From Nocardia caishijiensis NBRC 108228 (lineage in GTDB: Bacteria; Actinomycetota; Actinomycetes; Mycobacteriales; Mycobacteriaceae): DNA of 64,000 nt. A program made the translations under genes and the position numbers. Below are positions 8,940 through 17,525 of this stretch, piece by piece. The first letter of the stretch is position 1; the number at the start of each line of letters is the position of its first letter. A model generated the notes under the pieces. That model was not told where the DNA came from, ran no database searches, and saw nothing but the letters and a program-made list of their open reading frames with translations. The stretch lies in the NCBI RefSeq assembly GCF_001612825.1, contig NZ_BDBE01000025.1, forward strand, positions 620,001-684,000, read 5' to 3'.

Positions 8940-11177
8940 TCAGCGCGCGGAGCTGCGGGAGAGGTTCCAGGCCCACCAGGGGTCGTCGTCGAGTCCGTAG
9001 TGGATATTCGACTCGATCGACTCGCGGAGTGGGTCGGGGAGCCGGTGCAGCGCCGGGAGGACGTCGGGGGACAGGGACATGAGGTAGTCGATGTCGAGTC
9101 GTCCGTTCTGTTCCCAGCGGGCGATGTTGCGTTCGGCGACGAAGTGTTCCGGATTGATCGCCGCGAGGGCGACCAGTGTGGCCAGCGCGGTGCCGACGGC
9201 CGCGCGCGACACCCAGTTCCACCGCAGCCGCGCGATGGCGACCAGCATCAGCACGTACAGCAACCCGACCCACAGCTCGCACGCCGACACCAGCAGGCGC
9301 AGCACTGTGAACCCGTAGGCCTGCTGGTAGGTCCACATGCGGCCGAGCGCGGAGACGACGATGACCAGCGTCAGCACGCTCACCGCGCCGAGCAGCACCC
9401 GCACCCACAGCCGATCGGCGGCGGTGTCCTTGGCCGAGAAGTGCAGGACCATCGCGATCACCGCCAGCGCCAGGATGCTCACCGCCGAGAGTTGCCAGAA
9501 CCCGCTGCGCGCGTATTCGGCGTAGGTGAGTCCGGCGGTGCGCTGCACGTAGTCGTCGCCGCCGAACAGGGCGACGAACTGGCCGCCGAGGAACACCCCG
9601 AACAACACCGCGAGCACCGCGACCGGCAACGCCCACTCGCTGCGTGTCCACAACCGGCTCGGCCGTCCGGCATCACCGGCGGCGGGCAGCGGTCCGGCCA
9701 GCAGATACAGCGCACCCAGCGCGCCCGTCCCCAGCACGGCGAACAGCACAAGCCACTCCCACGCGGCGGCCGAGTCCACCTCGGGCACCAACCCGCTCAA
9801 CAGCGTCGCGAACGTCGCGTCGGCCCCACCGAGCAGCGGCACGAACACCACGAGCAGCGCCGCCGTCGCGGCCACCGAAACCCCGTACCGCCGCACCCGC
9901 GACAACTCGCTCGTCCCGACCTGCCGCACCCCCGAAAACGCCCACGGCACGGCGACGAACGACTCGACCGGCACCGCGATCATGTCGAACCACACACCCC
10001 GCGTACTCCGCCGCCCCAACACCGCGAACGACCCAGCCACACAGGCCCCGATCACACACCACGCGAACAACCACCCCGCCGCCCGAACAGCCCCGACCCC
10101 CAACAGGACCAGCGCCAACCCGACCCACCAACCACGCCCCCACCGCGACGCCATCCGCCGCACCACCCCCACGACCGATCCCTCGGACCCTCCGCCCTGC
10201 CCCGCACCAACGAAACCCGCACCGGCTCCCGCGGTGATCTCGGTGCTCGTGCGCGCGGCGGTGCCGGTGTCGGCCTCTGATGCCGTGGCTGCGCTCGTCG
10301 ATGTATCCGAGCGTGCGCTGGGCGTCGCGGTGGCGGGCATCGAGGGCCCGATGGTCTTCGTCTGCTCGGTCCGCGAGCCGTGCACGATTCGGGTGCCGGT
10401 CGCATTCGGCGCCGTCGTCGAGTCCCGGGCCACCAGCTTCTCTCCGGGATTCGCTGAATCACCCTCGGCGGCACCAGGATTTCGCTCCGGCGTATGCATG
10501 GTACTTCTGCGCGCACGCTGGTCGACGGCGCAGAGGGCGGCGGTGATCGCGGTGCCGGTGAGGAGCCAGCCGATGCCGGGGCGGTCGGTGGGGATCACCG
10601 TCGCACCGACGACGCCGACGAACGCCGCGGCCGGAAGGATGCCGGAGGGGCGGGCGACGCGGCGCCAGCGCGGTGGGGCCGGGGGACGTGGTGGCGCTGC
10701 CGTGTGCCGAACGGGTGACATCGGTTCCACGGCGGCTGCCTGCCAGCCGGACGTCCAGGACGGGGGAGTGGAACTGCCCGATGCCGACCGGGCGGCCGGG
10801 GATGTCGTCGGCTCGATCACGGAGCCTGGTGATCCGTTGGGTGCGGCACTATCGGGCGCGGGGGTCGGATCGGACTGGACAGGTTCGCGCGCCCGGGCGG
10901 TGGTGTCAGCGCCGGAATCGGCGCCGTGGTGCGTCGCCGCTCCGAGCTTGCTCTGCTCCTTCGCGCCGGGTGGGGCGGCATCGGGTTTCGCCTCGGATCG
11001 GGCGGTGTCCGGCACGGCGGGGCCGGTCTCTCGGCTCGGCTCCACTCCTCCCTCGGGAGTGGCGGGTGCAGGAGAGTGCCCGCGATCCGCGTCTACCCGG
11101 GCAGAGCCCGCCGGATTCTTTGTGGCAGCGGGAAGTTCGTTGTCCTCGCCGGACCGTTCCGTGGTCGATTTCGTCAT
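8940..11177 (-). CDS. DUF4153/DUF4173-like polytopic membrane protein with long disordered N terminus
   Basis: A 745-residue protein. The first 150 or so residues are Pro/Ala/Ser/Glu-rich and look disordered. A first hydrophobic pair (SGILPAAAFVGVVGATV and neighbours) is followed by a second disordered insert, then about ten membrane helices, including the block RSTRGVWFDMIAVPVESF that I associate with the actinobacterial DUF4153/DUF4173 family. The function of this family is not established. The gene is the third in a minus-strand run behind an OmpR-type regulator and its kinase (69-bp gap), so it may be a target of, or partner in, that signalling system. The ATG at 11177 follows a weak ribosome site; a shorter start is possible because the N terminus is unconserved. 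Confidence 0.75.
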   Translation of the reverse strand: MTKSTTERSGEDNELPAATKNPAGSARVDADRGHSPAPATPEGGVEPSRETGPAVPDTARSEAKPDAAPPGAKEQSKLGAATHHGADSGADTTARAREPVQSDPTPAPDSAAPNGSPGSVIEPTTSPAARSASGSSTPPSWTSGWQAAAVEPMSPVRHTAAPPRPPAPPRWRRVARPSGILPAAAFVGVVGATVIPTDRPGIGWLLTGTAITAALCAVDQRARRSTMHTPERNPGAAEGDSANPGEKLVARDSTTAPNATGTRIVHGSRTEQTKTIGPSMPATATPSARSDTSTSAATASEADTGTAARTSTEITAGAGAGFVGAGQGGGSEGSVVGVVRRMASRWGRGWWVGLALVLLGVGAVRAAGWLFAWCVIGACVAGSFAVLGRRSTRGVWFDMIAVPVESFVAVPWAFSGVRQVGTSELSRVRRYGVSVAATAALLVVFVPLLGGADATFATLLSGLVPEVDSAAAWEWLVLFAVLGTGALGALYLLAGPLPAAGDAGRPSRLWTRSEWALPVAVLAVLFGVFLGGQFVALFGGDDYVQRTAGLTYAEYARSGFWQLSAVSILALAVIAMVLHFSAKDTAADRLWVRVLLGAVSVLTLVIVVSALGRMWTYQQAYGFTVLRLLVSACELWVGLLYVLMLVAIARLRWNWVSRAAVGTALATLVALAAINPEHFVAERNIARWEQNGRLDIDYLMSLSPDVLPALHRLPDPLRESIESNIHYGLDDDPWWAWNLSRSSAR

Positions 11178-11246
11178 GTTTCCCCTCGAGATAGGTGTGC
11201 TCGTCCGCCCCCGGGACCAGTGGTCGGGGGTGGTGATGTGTGTGAG

Positions 11247-12272
11247 TCAGGAAGTGGGCAGGACTACCCGGATGCGTGAGCCGGGGTCGGCCACCGCGAT
11301 CGTGCCGCCGTGCAGGTCGACGACCCAGCGGGCGATGGCGAGACCGAGCCCGGTACCGCCGCCGTCGGTGCGCCCGCCCCGGGTGAAACGGTCGAAGACG
11401 GTGGCGCGGTCGGCTTCCGGGATGCCGGGGCCGTCGTCCTGGATCTCGAGGACCACCGTGTCGGCATCTGCCCGGGCGGTCACGCGCACCTCACCACCGG
11501 CGGGCCCGTGCCGGGCGGCGTTGTCGAGGAGGTTGAACAGCACCTGGTGCAGCCGGGCGCGGTCGCCGAGGACCACCGCGTCGGCCGGTGCGACCGTCGT
11601 GGTGAACCGCACGCCGCGTCCGAGCGCGGCCGTCATCACCTCGGCCTCGGCGATGGCTTCCGTCAGAAGTGTTGCCAGTGGAAGGGTTTCGCGATCCAGT
11701 GGACTGGCCCCGGCCTCGATGCTCGACAGGTCGAGGAGTTCGGCGACGAGCAACCCGAGCCGTTCGGTCTGTGCCAGCGCGGTGCGCAGGGTGGCCGGGT
11801 CCGGGTCGCTCACCCCGTCGACGATGTTCTCCAGGACGGCGTGCAGCGCGGTGACCGGTGTGCGCAATTCGTGCGACACATTCGCGATGAGATCGCGGCG
11901 CTGTCGGTCGGCGGCGGCCAGATCGGCGGCCATCTGATTGAACGCCGTCGCCAGCTGACCCACCTCGTCGCGCGACGACGCGCGGACCCGGAAACTGTAG
12001 TCGCCCTGAGCCATGCGCCGGGCCGCCGCCGTCATCTCGCGCAGCGGCCGGGTGATCCCGTGCGCGAGGATCTGCGAGGTGACCAAGGCGATGAACATCG
12101 CGGTGAGGGTGGTGAACGTCGGCAACCAGCCGATCCGCAACCAGAAGTAGGCGAATGCCACCGCGCCCGAACACACCATCAGCACAGCGAGTTTCAGCTT
12201 GATCGAGCGCAGCGGGTCGAGCGGGCGCGGCAACCGGTCGGCGATCCGGTCCAGGACCGCGGGCACGCTCAT
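11247..12272 (-). CDS. sensor histidine kinase, HAMP-HisKA-HATPase type
   Basis: A membrane sensor kinase of 341 aa. Two membrane segments (about residues 27-45 and 49-70) are separated by almost no extracytoplasmic loop, so this looks like an intramembrane-sensing kinase. HAMP follows (SQILAHGITRPLREM), then the phospho-acceptor H box NVSHELRTPVTALHAV, the N box LFNLLDNAARHG, and G boxes DDGPGIPEADR and GGTGLGLAIARWVV. Its start codon overlaps the stop of the upstream response regulator by four bases, so the pair is co-translated. A stimulus cannot be read from the sequence; the adjacent DUF4153-like protein is a reasonable candidate partner. Confidence 0.92.
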   Translation of the reverse strand: MSVPAVLDRIADRLPRPLDPLRSIKLKLAVLMVCSGAVAFAYFWLRIGWLPTFTTLTAMFIALVTSQILAHGITRPLREMTAAARRMAQGDYSFRVRASSRDEVGQLATAFNQMAADLAAADRQRRDLIANVSHELRTPVTALHAVLENIVDGVSDPDPATLRTALAQTERLGLLVAELLDLSSIEAGASPLDRETLPLATLLTEAIAEAEVMTAALGRGVRFTTTVAPADAVVLGDRARLHQVLFNLLDNAARHGPAGGEVRVTARADADTVVLEIQDDGPGIPEADRATVFDRFTRGGRTDGGGTGLGLAIARWVVDLHGGTIAVADPGSRIRVVLPTS

Positions 12273-12958
12273 CGTGCGTCCAGGGCGTAACCGACACCGT
12301 GCACGGTGCGGATCAGATCGGCACCGAGCTTGCGTCGCAACGCTTTCACGTGCGAATCCACCGCGCGGGTGCCCGCCGCGTCCGACCAGTCCCAGATGTC
12401 CTCCAGCAACCGTTCCCTGGCCAGCACCGCCCTCGGCCGCTGCGCCAGCCGGGTGAGCAGATCGAATTCCAGCGGGGTGAGCCGGGCTTCGGTCTCACCT
12501 CGCCACACGCGGCGCTCGGCGAGATCGATCCGCAGGTCACCGACGACGATGCTGCTGTCGCCCCGTTCGGCGGCGCGGTCCACCCGCCGCAGCAGCGCGT
12601 GCACCCGGGCGGCGAGCACCCGCATCGAGAACGGCTTGGTGAGGTAGTCGTCGGCGCCGACACCGAGTCCGATCAGCTGGTCGGTCTCGTCGGTCCGCGC
12701 GGTGAGCATGAGTACCGGCACCGAACGCTCGGCCTGGATCCGGCGGCACACCTCGAGCCCGTCGAAGCCGGGCAGCATCACATCGAGCACCACCAGGTCC
12801 GGTTCCCCCGCCGCCGCGGCGGCCACCGCCGCCGGACCGTCGTGCGCCAGGTCGACGGTGAATCCCTCGGCCCGCAATCGCGCGGCGACCGATTCGGCGA
12901 TCGTCACCTCGTCGTCGACGACGAGCACCCGCCGCGCCGCACCCCCACTGAGTTCCAT
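12269..12958 (-). CDS. OmpR/PhoB-family response regulator
   Basis: A 229-residue transcription regulator with an N-terminal receiver domain (VLVVDDEVTIAESV, phospho-acceptor Asp in VVLDVMLPGFDG, conserved Thr in MLTARTDE, Lys in DDYLTKPFSMRVL). The C-terminal winged helix has LTPLEFDLLTRLAQRP, DIWDWSD, AVDSHVKALRRKLG and IRTVHGVGYALD. It is the first gene of the operon with the HAMP kinase and the DUF4153-like protein. Orientation and overlap make the pair cognate. I could not recognise a specific orthologue. Confidence 0.94.
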   Translation of the reverse strand: MELSGGAARRVLVVDDEVTIAESVAARLRAEGFTVDLAHDGPAAVAAAAAGEPDLVVLDVMLPGFDGLEVCRRIQAERSVPVLMLTARTDETDQLIGLGVGADDYLTKPFSMRVLAARVHALLRRVDRAAERGDSSIVVGDLRIDLAERRVWRGETEARLTPLEFDLLTRLAQRPRAVLARERLLEDIWDWSDAAGTRAVDSHVKALRRKLGADLIRTVHGVGYALDAR

Positions 12959-13029
12959 GCTGCGACCCTAGCGACCCGGTGTGGAGGGTTCCGTCGCCGA
13001 ATGTGGAGATTCTGTGTGGACTCGACCGG

Positions 13030-13710
13030 TCAGGCGTCGGGGAACAGGCCGGGCAGTTCCATGGCGTAGGCCAGGTCGTCGCGCGTGCCGAGGGTGACCA
13101 GCAGGATGCGGATCATGGTCACCCGTGCTTCCGACACCAGGATGGGATCCGGGTCGCTGCCCGGTTCGGCATCGGCGGTCAACCGGTAGACGACGTACTC
13201 GCACACGTGCAGTGCCGCGTCCAGGTCCAGCGGGGCGGGCACCGCGCGCCCCAGCTCGCCGAACGTCTTGCGCACCAGATCCCGGATGTCGTCGAGCGCG
13301 CGTTCCCGATACGCCGACACCGGCGACCCCGGATCGTGCAGTTCCGCGAACAGCGGCCGCAGCATCGGACCGTGCGCGCGCGCCCAGTCCACGTAGGCGT
13401 CGATCAGCCGGATACCCAGCTGGACGGGCTCGTCGCTGCCGTGTAGCGCCGCGCTGATCCCGCCGACCAACCCGTCGTTGCTCGCGTCGAGCACGGCGCG
13501 CAACGGCTCGGCGGCATTGCTGAAATAGCGGTAGAAGGTGGGGCGGGCCAGGCCCGCCTGCTCGATGATCTGGGCGACGCTCAACCCGCGCGACCCGGTG
13601 CGCGCGAACACCGCCGCGGTCGCCTCGACGATCCTGGCGCGCACTTCCTCGGCCTGTTCCAGGGTCTGCGGTGGCCTACCGCGACGTACCGACGTCGGCT
13701 CCTCGGCCAT
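13030..13710 (-). CDS. TetR-family transcriptional regulator
   Basis: A 226-residue regulator. The N-terminal helix-turn-helix (about residues 22-70) shows IVEATAAVFARTGSRGLSV followed by IIEQAGLARPTFYRYFSN, the typical TetR recognition helix. The C-terminal two thirds is an all-helical ligand domain. I chose ATG 13710 because GGGAGG stands seven bases upstream; the frame extends far upstream without conserved sequence. The gene is divergent from the aldehyde dehydrogenase and SDR, and a short palindrome in the shared promoter region fits autoregulation and control of those two genes. The ligand is unknown; an aldehyde, acid or lipid is a guess from the neighbours. Confidence 0.9.
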   Translation of the reverse strand: MAEEPTSVRRGRPPQTLEQAEEVRARIVEATAAVFARTGSRGLSVAQIIEQAGLARPTFYRYFSNAAEPLRAVLDASNDGLVGGISAALHGSDEPVQLGIRLIDAYVDWARAHGPMLRPLFAELHDPGSPVSAYRERALDDIRDLVRKTFGELGRAVPAPLDLDAALHVCEYVVYRLTADAEPGSDPDPILVSEARVTMIRILLVTLGTRDDLAYAMELPGLFPDA

Positions 13711-13748
13711 CGCACCTCCCACATCGTCGCGAACTCGCTGCCGAAAGC

Positions 13749-13793
13749 TTGACACGAACCCGCTCCCACGGATTAATCTAACACCAGTGTTCA
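13749..13793 (+). promoter_or_regulatory. promoter of the aldehyde dehydrogenase gene with TetR-type palindrome
   Basis: TTGACA at 13749-13754 is followed after 17 bases by ATTAAT (13772-13777). Immediately downstream, at the expected transcription start, lies AACACCAGTGTT (13780-13791), with AACAC/GTGTT arms resembling operators of TetR regulators. Repression by the divergent TetR protein is an inference from position and symmetry. Confidence 0.5.
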
Positions 13794-13854
13794 GCAAATA
13801 GCCGAATATCCGCGCCTGCACCGCGCGACCACCTGGTGAGGAGAAGGGCCGACG

Positions 13855-15429
13855 ATGACGACCGCCCCCGAAGTGACCGCCGAACCGACCGCGCTGCCGA
13901 AAACGCTGGTCAAGCCCCTGTTCGATCGGGCCGTCGCCGGTGGCGCCGCGTCGGTCGAGGTCTTCGCTCCCGCCACCGGCCACAAGATCGGCGACCTGCC
14001 GCAGTCCTCGATCGCCGATATCGACCGCGCGTTCGCGGTGGCCCGCCACGCGCAGCGCGACTGGGCCAAGGTGCCGGTCAAGCAGCGTGTGGAGATCGTC
14101 CGCCGCTTCCACGACATCGTGCTCGCCGAGCAGGAGACGGTGCTCGACATCGTGCAGACCGAGACGGGCAAGTCGCGTCCGCACGCCTTCGACGAGGTCG
14201 CCGACGTCGCGCTGAACTCGCGCTACTACGCCGCTGTGGCGCCCAAGCTGCTGGCCGACCGCAAGCCGCGCGGTGTGCTGCCGGTGCTCACCGCCGTCGA
14301 CGTGCACAACCGCCCCAAGGGCGTGGTCGCGGTCATCTCGCCGTGGAACTACCCCCTCGCCTTGTCGGCCTCCGACGCCCTGCCCGCCCTGATCGCGGGC
14401 AACGCGGTGATCGCGCGTCCCGACAACCAGACCGCGCTGTCGGCCCTGTGGGCCATCGACGCCGCCGAGCGCGCGGGTCTGCCGCGCGGGCTGTGGCAGG
14501 CGGTGCTCGGGCGCGGCCGCGAGATCGGCGGCGACGTGATCGCCCGCGCCGACTACGTGGACTACACCGGTTCCAGCGCCACCGGGCGCACCATCGCCCA
14601 GCAGGCGGGCGAACGCCTCATCGGCTACTCCCTCGAGCTCGGCGGCAAGAACCCGCTGCTCGTGCTCGCCGACGCCGACGTGTCCAAGGCCGCGAAAGTG
14701 GCTGTGCGGGCGTGCTTCTCCTCGGCCGGTCAGCTGTGCGAGTCGATGGAACGCATCTACGTCGACGCCTCGGTCTACGACCAGTTCGTCGCCGAATTCG
14801 TCGGCAACGTCAAGAACATGTCCCTCGGTGGGGAACTCGACTACAGCCGCGACATGGGTTCGCTGACCTTCCAGCGCCAGCTCGACACCGTCACCGCCCA
14901 CGTGGACGACGCGGTCGCCAAGGGCGCCAAGGTGCTCGCCGGTGGCCGTCCCCGCCCCGACCTCGGCCCCTACTTCTACGAGCCGACCGTGCTGGTCGAC
15001 GTCGCCCCCGGCATGACGGTCTACCGCGAGGAGACCTTCGGCCCGGTCGTTTCGGTCTACAAGGTGAACTCCGACGACGACGCCGTCGAGGCCGCCAACG
15101 ACACCGCCTACGGCCTCAACGCCAGCGTGTGGAGCCGCGACGTGGACCGGGCCCGCGAGGTCGCCGCGCGGATCAATGCCGGTTCGGTGAACGTCAACGA
15201 CGGCTTCGCCGCCGCGTGGGGCAGCATCGACGCGCCCTCGGGCGGTCTCGGCATCTCCGGCCAGGGTCGTCGCCACGGCCCCGAGGGCCTGCTGAAGTAC
15301 GTCGACACCCAGACCGTCGCCGTGCAGCGGGTGCTGCCGATCGGGCCGCTGCCGGGGATGTCCGAGCAACTGTGGGCCAAGACGATGACGCTGGTTCTCG
15401 GCGCCATGAAGACGCTGCGCCAGAAGTAG
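13855..15429 (+). CDS. gabD2: aldehyde dehydrogenase, succinic-semialdehyde dehydrogenase (GabD2) type
   Basis: An NAD(P)-dependent aldehyde dehydrogenase of 524 aa. The catalytic residues are visible: the general base Glu261 in LELGGKNPLL and nucleophile Cys295 in SSAGQLCESMERIYV, together with the cofactor motif TGSSATGRTIAQQ and late motif EETFGPVVSVY. Length and N-terminal layout match the mycobacterial GabD2-like enzymes annotated as succinate-semialdehyde dehydrogenase, but substrate cannot be proved from sequence and some relatives act on other aldehydes. GAGGAGAAGG precedes the ATG. It is followed at 29 bp by an SDR and is divergent from a TetR gene, suggesting an aldehyde/alcohol oxidation unit under local repression. 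Confidence 0.85.
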   Translation: MTTAPEVTAEPTALPKTLVKPLFDRAVAGGAASVEVFAPATGHKIGDLPQSSIADIDRAFAVARHAQRDWAKVPVKQRVEIVRRFHDIVLAEQETVLDIVQTETGKSRPHAFDEVADVALNSRYYAAVAPKLLADRKPRGVLPVLTAVDVHNRPKGVVAVISPWNYPLALSASDALPALIAGNAVIARPDNQTALSALWAIDAAERAGLPRGLWQAVLGRGREIGGDVIARADYVDYTGSSATGRTIAQQAGERLIGYSLELGGKNPLLVLADADVSKAAKVAVRACFSSAGQLCESMERIYVDASVYDQFVAEFVGNVKNMSLGGELDYSRDMGSLTFQRQLDTVTAHVDDAVAKGAKVLAGGRPRPDLGPYFYEPTVLVDVAPGMTVYREETFGPVVSVYKVNSDDDAVEAANDTAYGLNASVWSRDVDRAREVAARINAGSVNVNDGFAAAWGSIDAPSGGLGISGQGRRHGPEGLLKYVDTQTVAVQRVLPIGPLPGMSEQLWAKTMTLVLGAMKTLRQK

Positions 15430-15458
15430 CGTGACGAACGAGCAGGGGTAGGTAGCAG

Positions 15459-16286
15459 ATGAAGTTGGAATCGGTCGCGGGCAAGCGGGTGCTGGTCACC
15501 GGCGCCGCCATGGGCCTCGGCAAACTGTTCGCCGAGCACGCGGTGCGTGAGGGTGCCGACGCGGTGGTGCTGTGGGACATCAACGAGATCGCGTTGCGCG
15601 AGACCGCCGCCCAGTTGTCCGCGCAGGGCGGCAAGGTGCACCAGTACGTGGTAGACGTGTCGTCGCAGGACTCCATCCGCGAGAACGCCGAGGCGGTCCG
15701 CAAGGAGATCGGCGGCATCGACATCCTGGTCAACAACGCCGGGATCGTGCGCGGCAACACCTACTTCTGGGAAACCGAGAACCGCGCCGACATCGACCGG
15801 ACCATGGCGATCAACTCCCTGGCGCCGATGTATGTGACGCTCGAGTTCCTGCCAGGCATGGTGGCCGGTGCCGGTCAGGCGCGCATCCTCAACATCGCGT
15901 CCTCGGCGGGCCTGGTCGCCAACCCGCGCATGGCCGTGTACGCGGCGTCGAAGTGGGCGGCGCTCGGCTGGTCGGATTCGGTGCGGCTCGAGCTCGAGCA
16001 GGCCGGGCACGACCATGTGAAGGTGACGACCGTGTGTCCCACCTACATCAACACCGGCATGTTCGACGGTGCCAAGGGCATCCTGTTCACCCCGATGCTC
16101 GAGCAGAACGAGGTCGTCGACACCTCGTGGCGGGAGATGAAGAACGGCGGCGCCCTGGTGGTGCTGCCGTGGACCTCGCGGATGAACCGCGCGCTCACCG
16201 GCCTGCTGCCGATCAAGATCCGCGATCTGTACCTCAACGCGGTCGGCGTGTACCACTCGATGGACCACTTCACCGGACGCAAGTAG
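15459..16286 (+). CDS. short-chain dehydrogenase/reductase
   Basis: A classical SDR of 275 aa. The cofactor motif is TGAAMGLGK near residue 14, an acidic residue follows beta-2 (LWDINE) and suggests NAD(H) preference, NNAG is present in ILVNNAGIVRG, and the catalytic Ser and Tyr-x-x-x-Lys are in IASSAGLVANPRMAVYAASK. The C terminus is longer than in minimal SDRs and contains a hydrophobic segment (RALTGLLPIKIRDLYL) seen in lipid- or steroid-active relatives. It is probably co-transcribed with the upstream aldehyde dehydrogenase, so it may produce or consume the alcohol/ketone partner of that aldehyde. The specific substrate is unknown. Confidence 0.88.
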   Translation: MKLESVAGKRVLVTGAAMGLGKLFAEHAVREGADAVVLWDINEIALRETAAQLSAQGGKVHQYVVDVSSQDSIRENAEAVRKEIGGIDILVNNAGIVRGNTYFWETENRADIDRTMAINSLAPMYVTLEFLPGMVAGAGQARILNIASSAGLVANPRMAVYAASKWAALGWSDSVRLELEQAGHDHVKVTTVCPTYINTGMFDGAKGILFTPMLEQNEVVDTSWREMKNGGALVVLPWTSRMNRALTGLLPIKIRDLYLNAVGVYHSMDHFTGRK

Positions 16287-16296
16287 ACCTCCCACG

Positions 16297-16346
16297 ACAG
16301 CGCGCTGCCCTCGTCGACCCGTCGGTCGGCGAGGGCAGCGCGCTGT
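16297..16346. terminator. strong bidirectional hairpin terminator
   Basis: A perfect 16-bp inverted repeat (CAGCGCGCTGCCCTCG at 16298-16313 and its complement at 16330-16345), extendable by one A-T pair, with a 16-base loop. It lies between the convergent SDR and PrmC-like genes. Confidence 0.75.
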
Positions 16347-16350
16347 TGGC

Positions 16351-17148
16351 TCACTCCCGACGGGTGCCGGTGACGACAGTGGCGTAGTACTCCTCGGAGT
16401 GCTCGGCCCGCGCCGCCAACCCGTGCTCGCGCAGGACGGCCAGCGCTGTCTCCACCTGGCCCTTCCCGGCTTCCACGTACACCGAGCCGCCCGGCGCCAG
16501 CCACCGCGCCGCCCCCTCGGCGACCCGGCGGAAGACCGCGAGGCCGTCGTCGCCCCCGTCCAGTGCCACGAGCGGTTCGTGTTCGCGCGCTTCGGGCGGC
16601 AGCTCGGCGATGCGGGCACTCGGCACATACGGCGTGTTGGCCAGCAGCACATCGATGCGTCCGCGCAGTCCCGTCGGGAGCGCGTCGAAGAGGTCACCCG
16701 CGTACACGGCCGCACCGAGCGGCGCCAGATTCTCGCGCGCGCATGCCACCGCCGCCGGGTCGAGGTCGGCGGCCACCAGCTCGACCGAACACCCACGCCC
16801 GGCCAATTCCGTGGCCGCGATGAGCCCGAGCGCCCCGCAACCACAACACAGATCGACAATGCGCACCGACTCCGCCACCACACCGGTCACCGCCCGCTCG
16901 ACCAGAAACGCCGTCCGCTGACGCGGCACGAACACCCCCGCCCGCACCCCTACCCGCACACCCCGAAACTCCACCCACCCCAACAGGTATTCGAGCGGCA
17001 CCCCCGAAACCCGCCGCGCCACCAGCCCCTCGAGCAGTCCCGCTTCGCCCCCCGCCGACTCGATCAGCAACGCGGCCTCGTCCTCGGCGAACACACATCC
17101 CGCACTCCGCAAAGCGGCAACCACGTCAGCAGCATCGGCAACACTCAC
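16351..17148 (-). CDS. PrmC/HemK-related protein N5-glutamine methyltransferase, substrate unknown
   Basis: An S-adenosylmethionine-dependent methyltransferase of 265 aa related to PrmC, which methylates the GGQ glutamine of release factors. The N-terminal helical domain ends with GVPLEYLLGWVEFRG, and the SAM loop is IVDLCCGCGALGL. The catalytic motif is NTPYVPSARI where true PrmC has NPPY. The departure at motif IV and the CCGCG loop place it in the PrmC-related subfamily of unknown substrate rather than PrmC itself. It starts at GTG 17148 after a G-rich site. It stands alone between a terminator and the cobalamin riboswitch. Confidence 0.82.
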   Translation of the reverse strand: MSVADAADVVAALRSAGCVFAEDEAALLIESAGGEAGLLEGLVARRVSGVPLEYLLGWVEFRGVRVGVRAGVFVPRQRTAFLVERAVTGVVAESVRIVDLCCGCGALGLIAATELAGRGCSVELVAADLDPAAVACARENLAPLGAAVYAGDLFDALPTGLRGRIDVLLANTPYVPSARIAELPPEAREHEPLVALDGGDDGLAVFRRVAEGAARWLAPGGSVYVEAGKGQVETALAVLREHGLAARAEHSEEYYATVVTGTRRE

Positions 17149-17339
17149 CCCCCCGATTGTGCCCGCCCCCTATCCCGCGAATCCGCCAGTCCGCCCCCGA
17201 CCTCCGCCTCGGAGGAACGACCTCCGCGCGTCAACCACCCGCCGCTCTTCCGGCTTCGCGACACCACTCGACTCCGCCTGCGCCCGCGCGATCCGGTGCG
17301 AGCCCGAAACCAGCGGTGTCCGGTGCGCGAGGAGATCGT

Positions 17340-17505
17340 TGTAGGGTCGTATCCGGCGCAGGGAACACCGGTGTGAATCCGGGGCTGTCCCGCAACTGTC
17401 ACCGGGGAGCATTCCGCCGATTTGTGGTCACGACCTACCCAGGTTGGAAGGCCGGCGGAGGTGCGTCGATCCGGGAGCCAGGATACCTGCGCCCGAGGTA
17501 TCGGG
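17340..17505 (+). ncRNA. cobalamin (B12) riboswitch
   Basis: The leader of the solute-binding protein gene contains the conserved cobalamin aptamer elements in order: CAGGGAACACCGGTGTGAAT, the core GGGGCTGTCCCGCAACTGT, and the 3' box GGGAGCCAGGATACCTGC. Eight bases GGCGCAGG (17355-17362) pair perfectly with CCTGCGCC (17486-17493) to close the aptamer. The ribosome site GAGG (17516-17519) lies just 3', so ligand binding could mask it and shut off translation. The boundaries are approximate. It predicts that the transporter downstream is repressed by adenosylcobalamin or a related corrinoid. Confidence 0.9.
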
Positions 17506-17525
17506 ATCCACCCACGAGGATGGCA

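Noticed and set aside
8421..11937. Long plus-strand frames over the DUF4153-like gene and histidine kinase
   Set aside because: The translations are Arg/His/Pro-rich without domains, while the minus strand has membrane helices and kinase motifs.
13711..15369. Upstream extension of the TetR frame through the aldehyde dehydrogenase gene
   Set aside because: Only the last 226 codons show TetR sequence; a good ribosome site and ATG exist at 13710, and the remainder is antisense to the dehydrogenase.
15108..16883. Minus-strand 591-codon frame over SDR and PrmC-like genes
   Set aside because: It is a shadow: the opposite strand encodes a complete SDR, and the PrmC-like protein is read in another minus frame with clear motifs.
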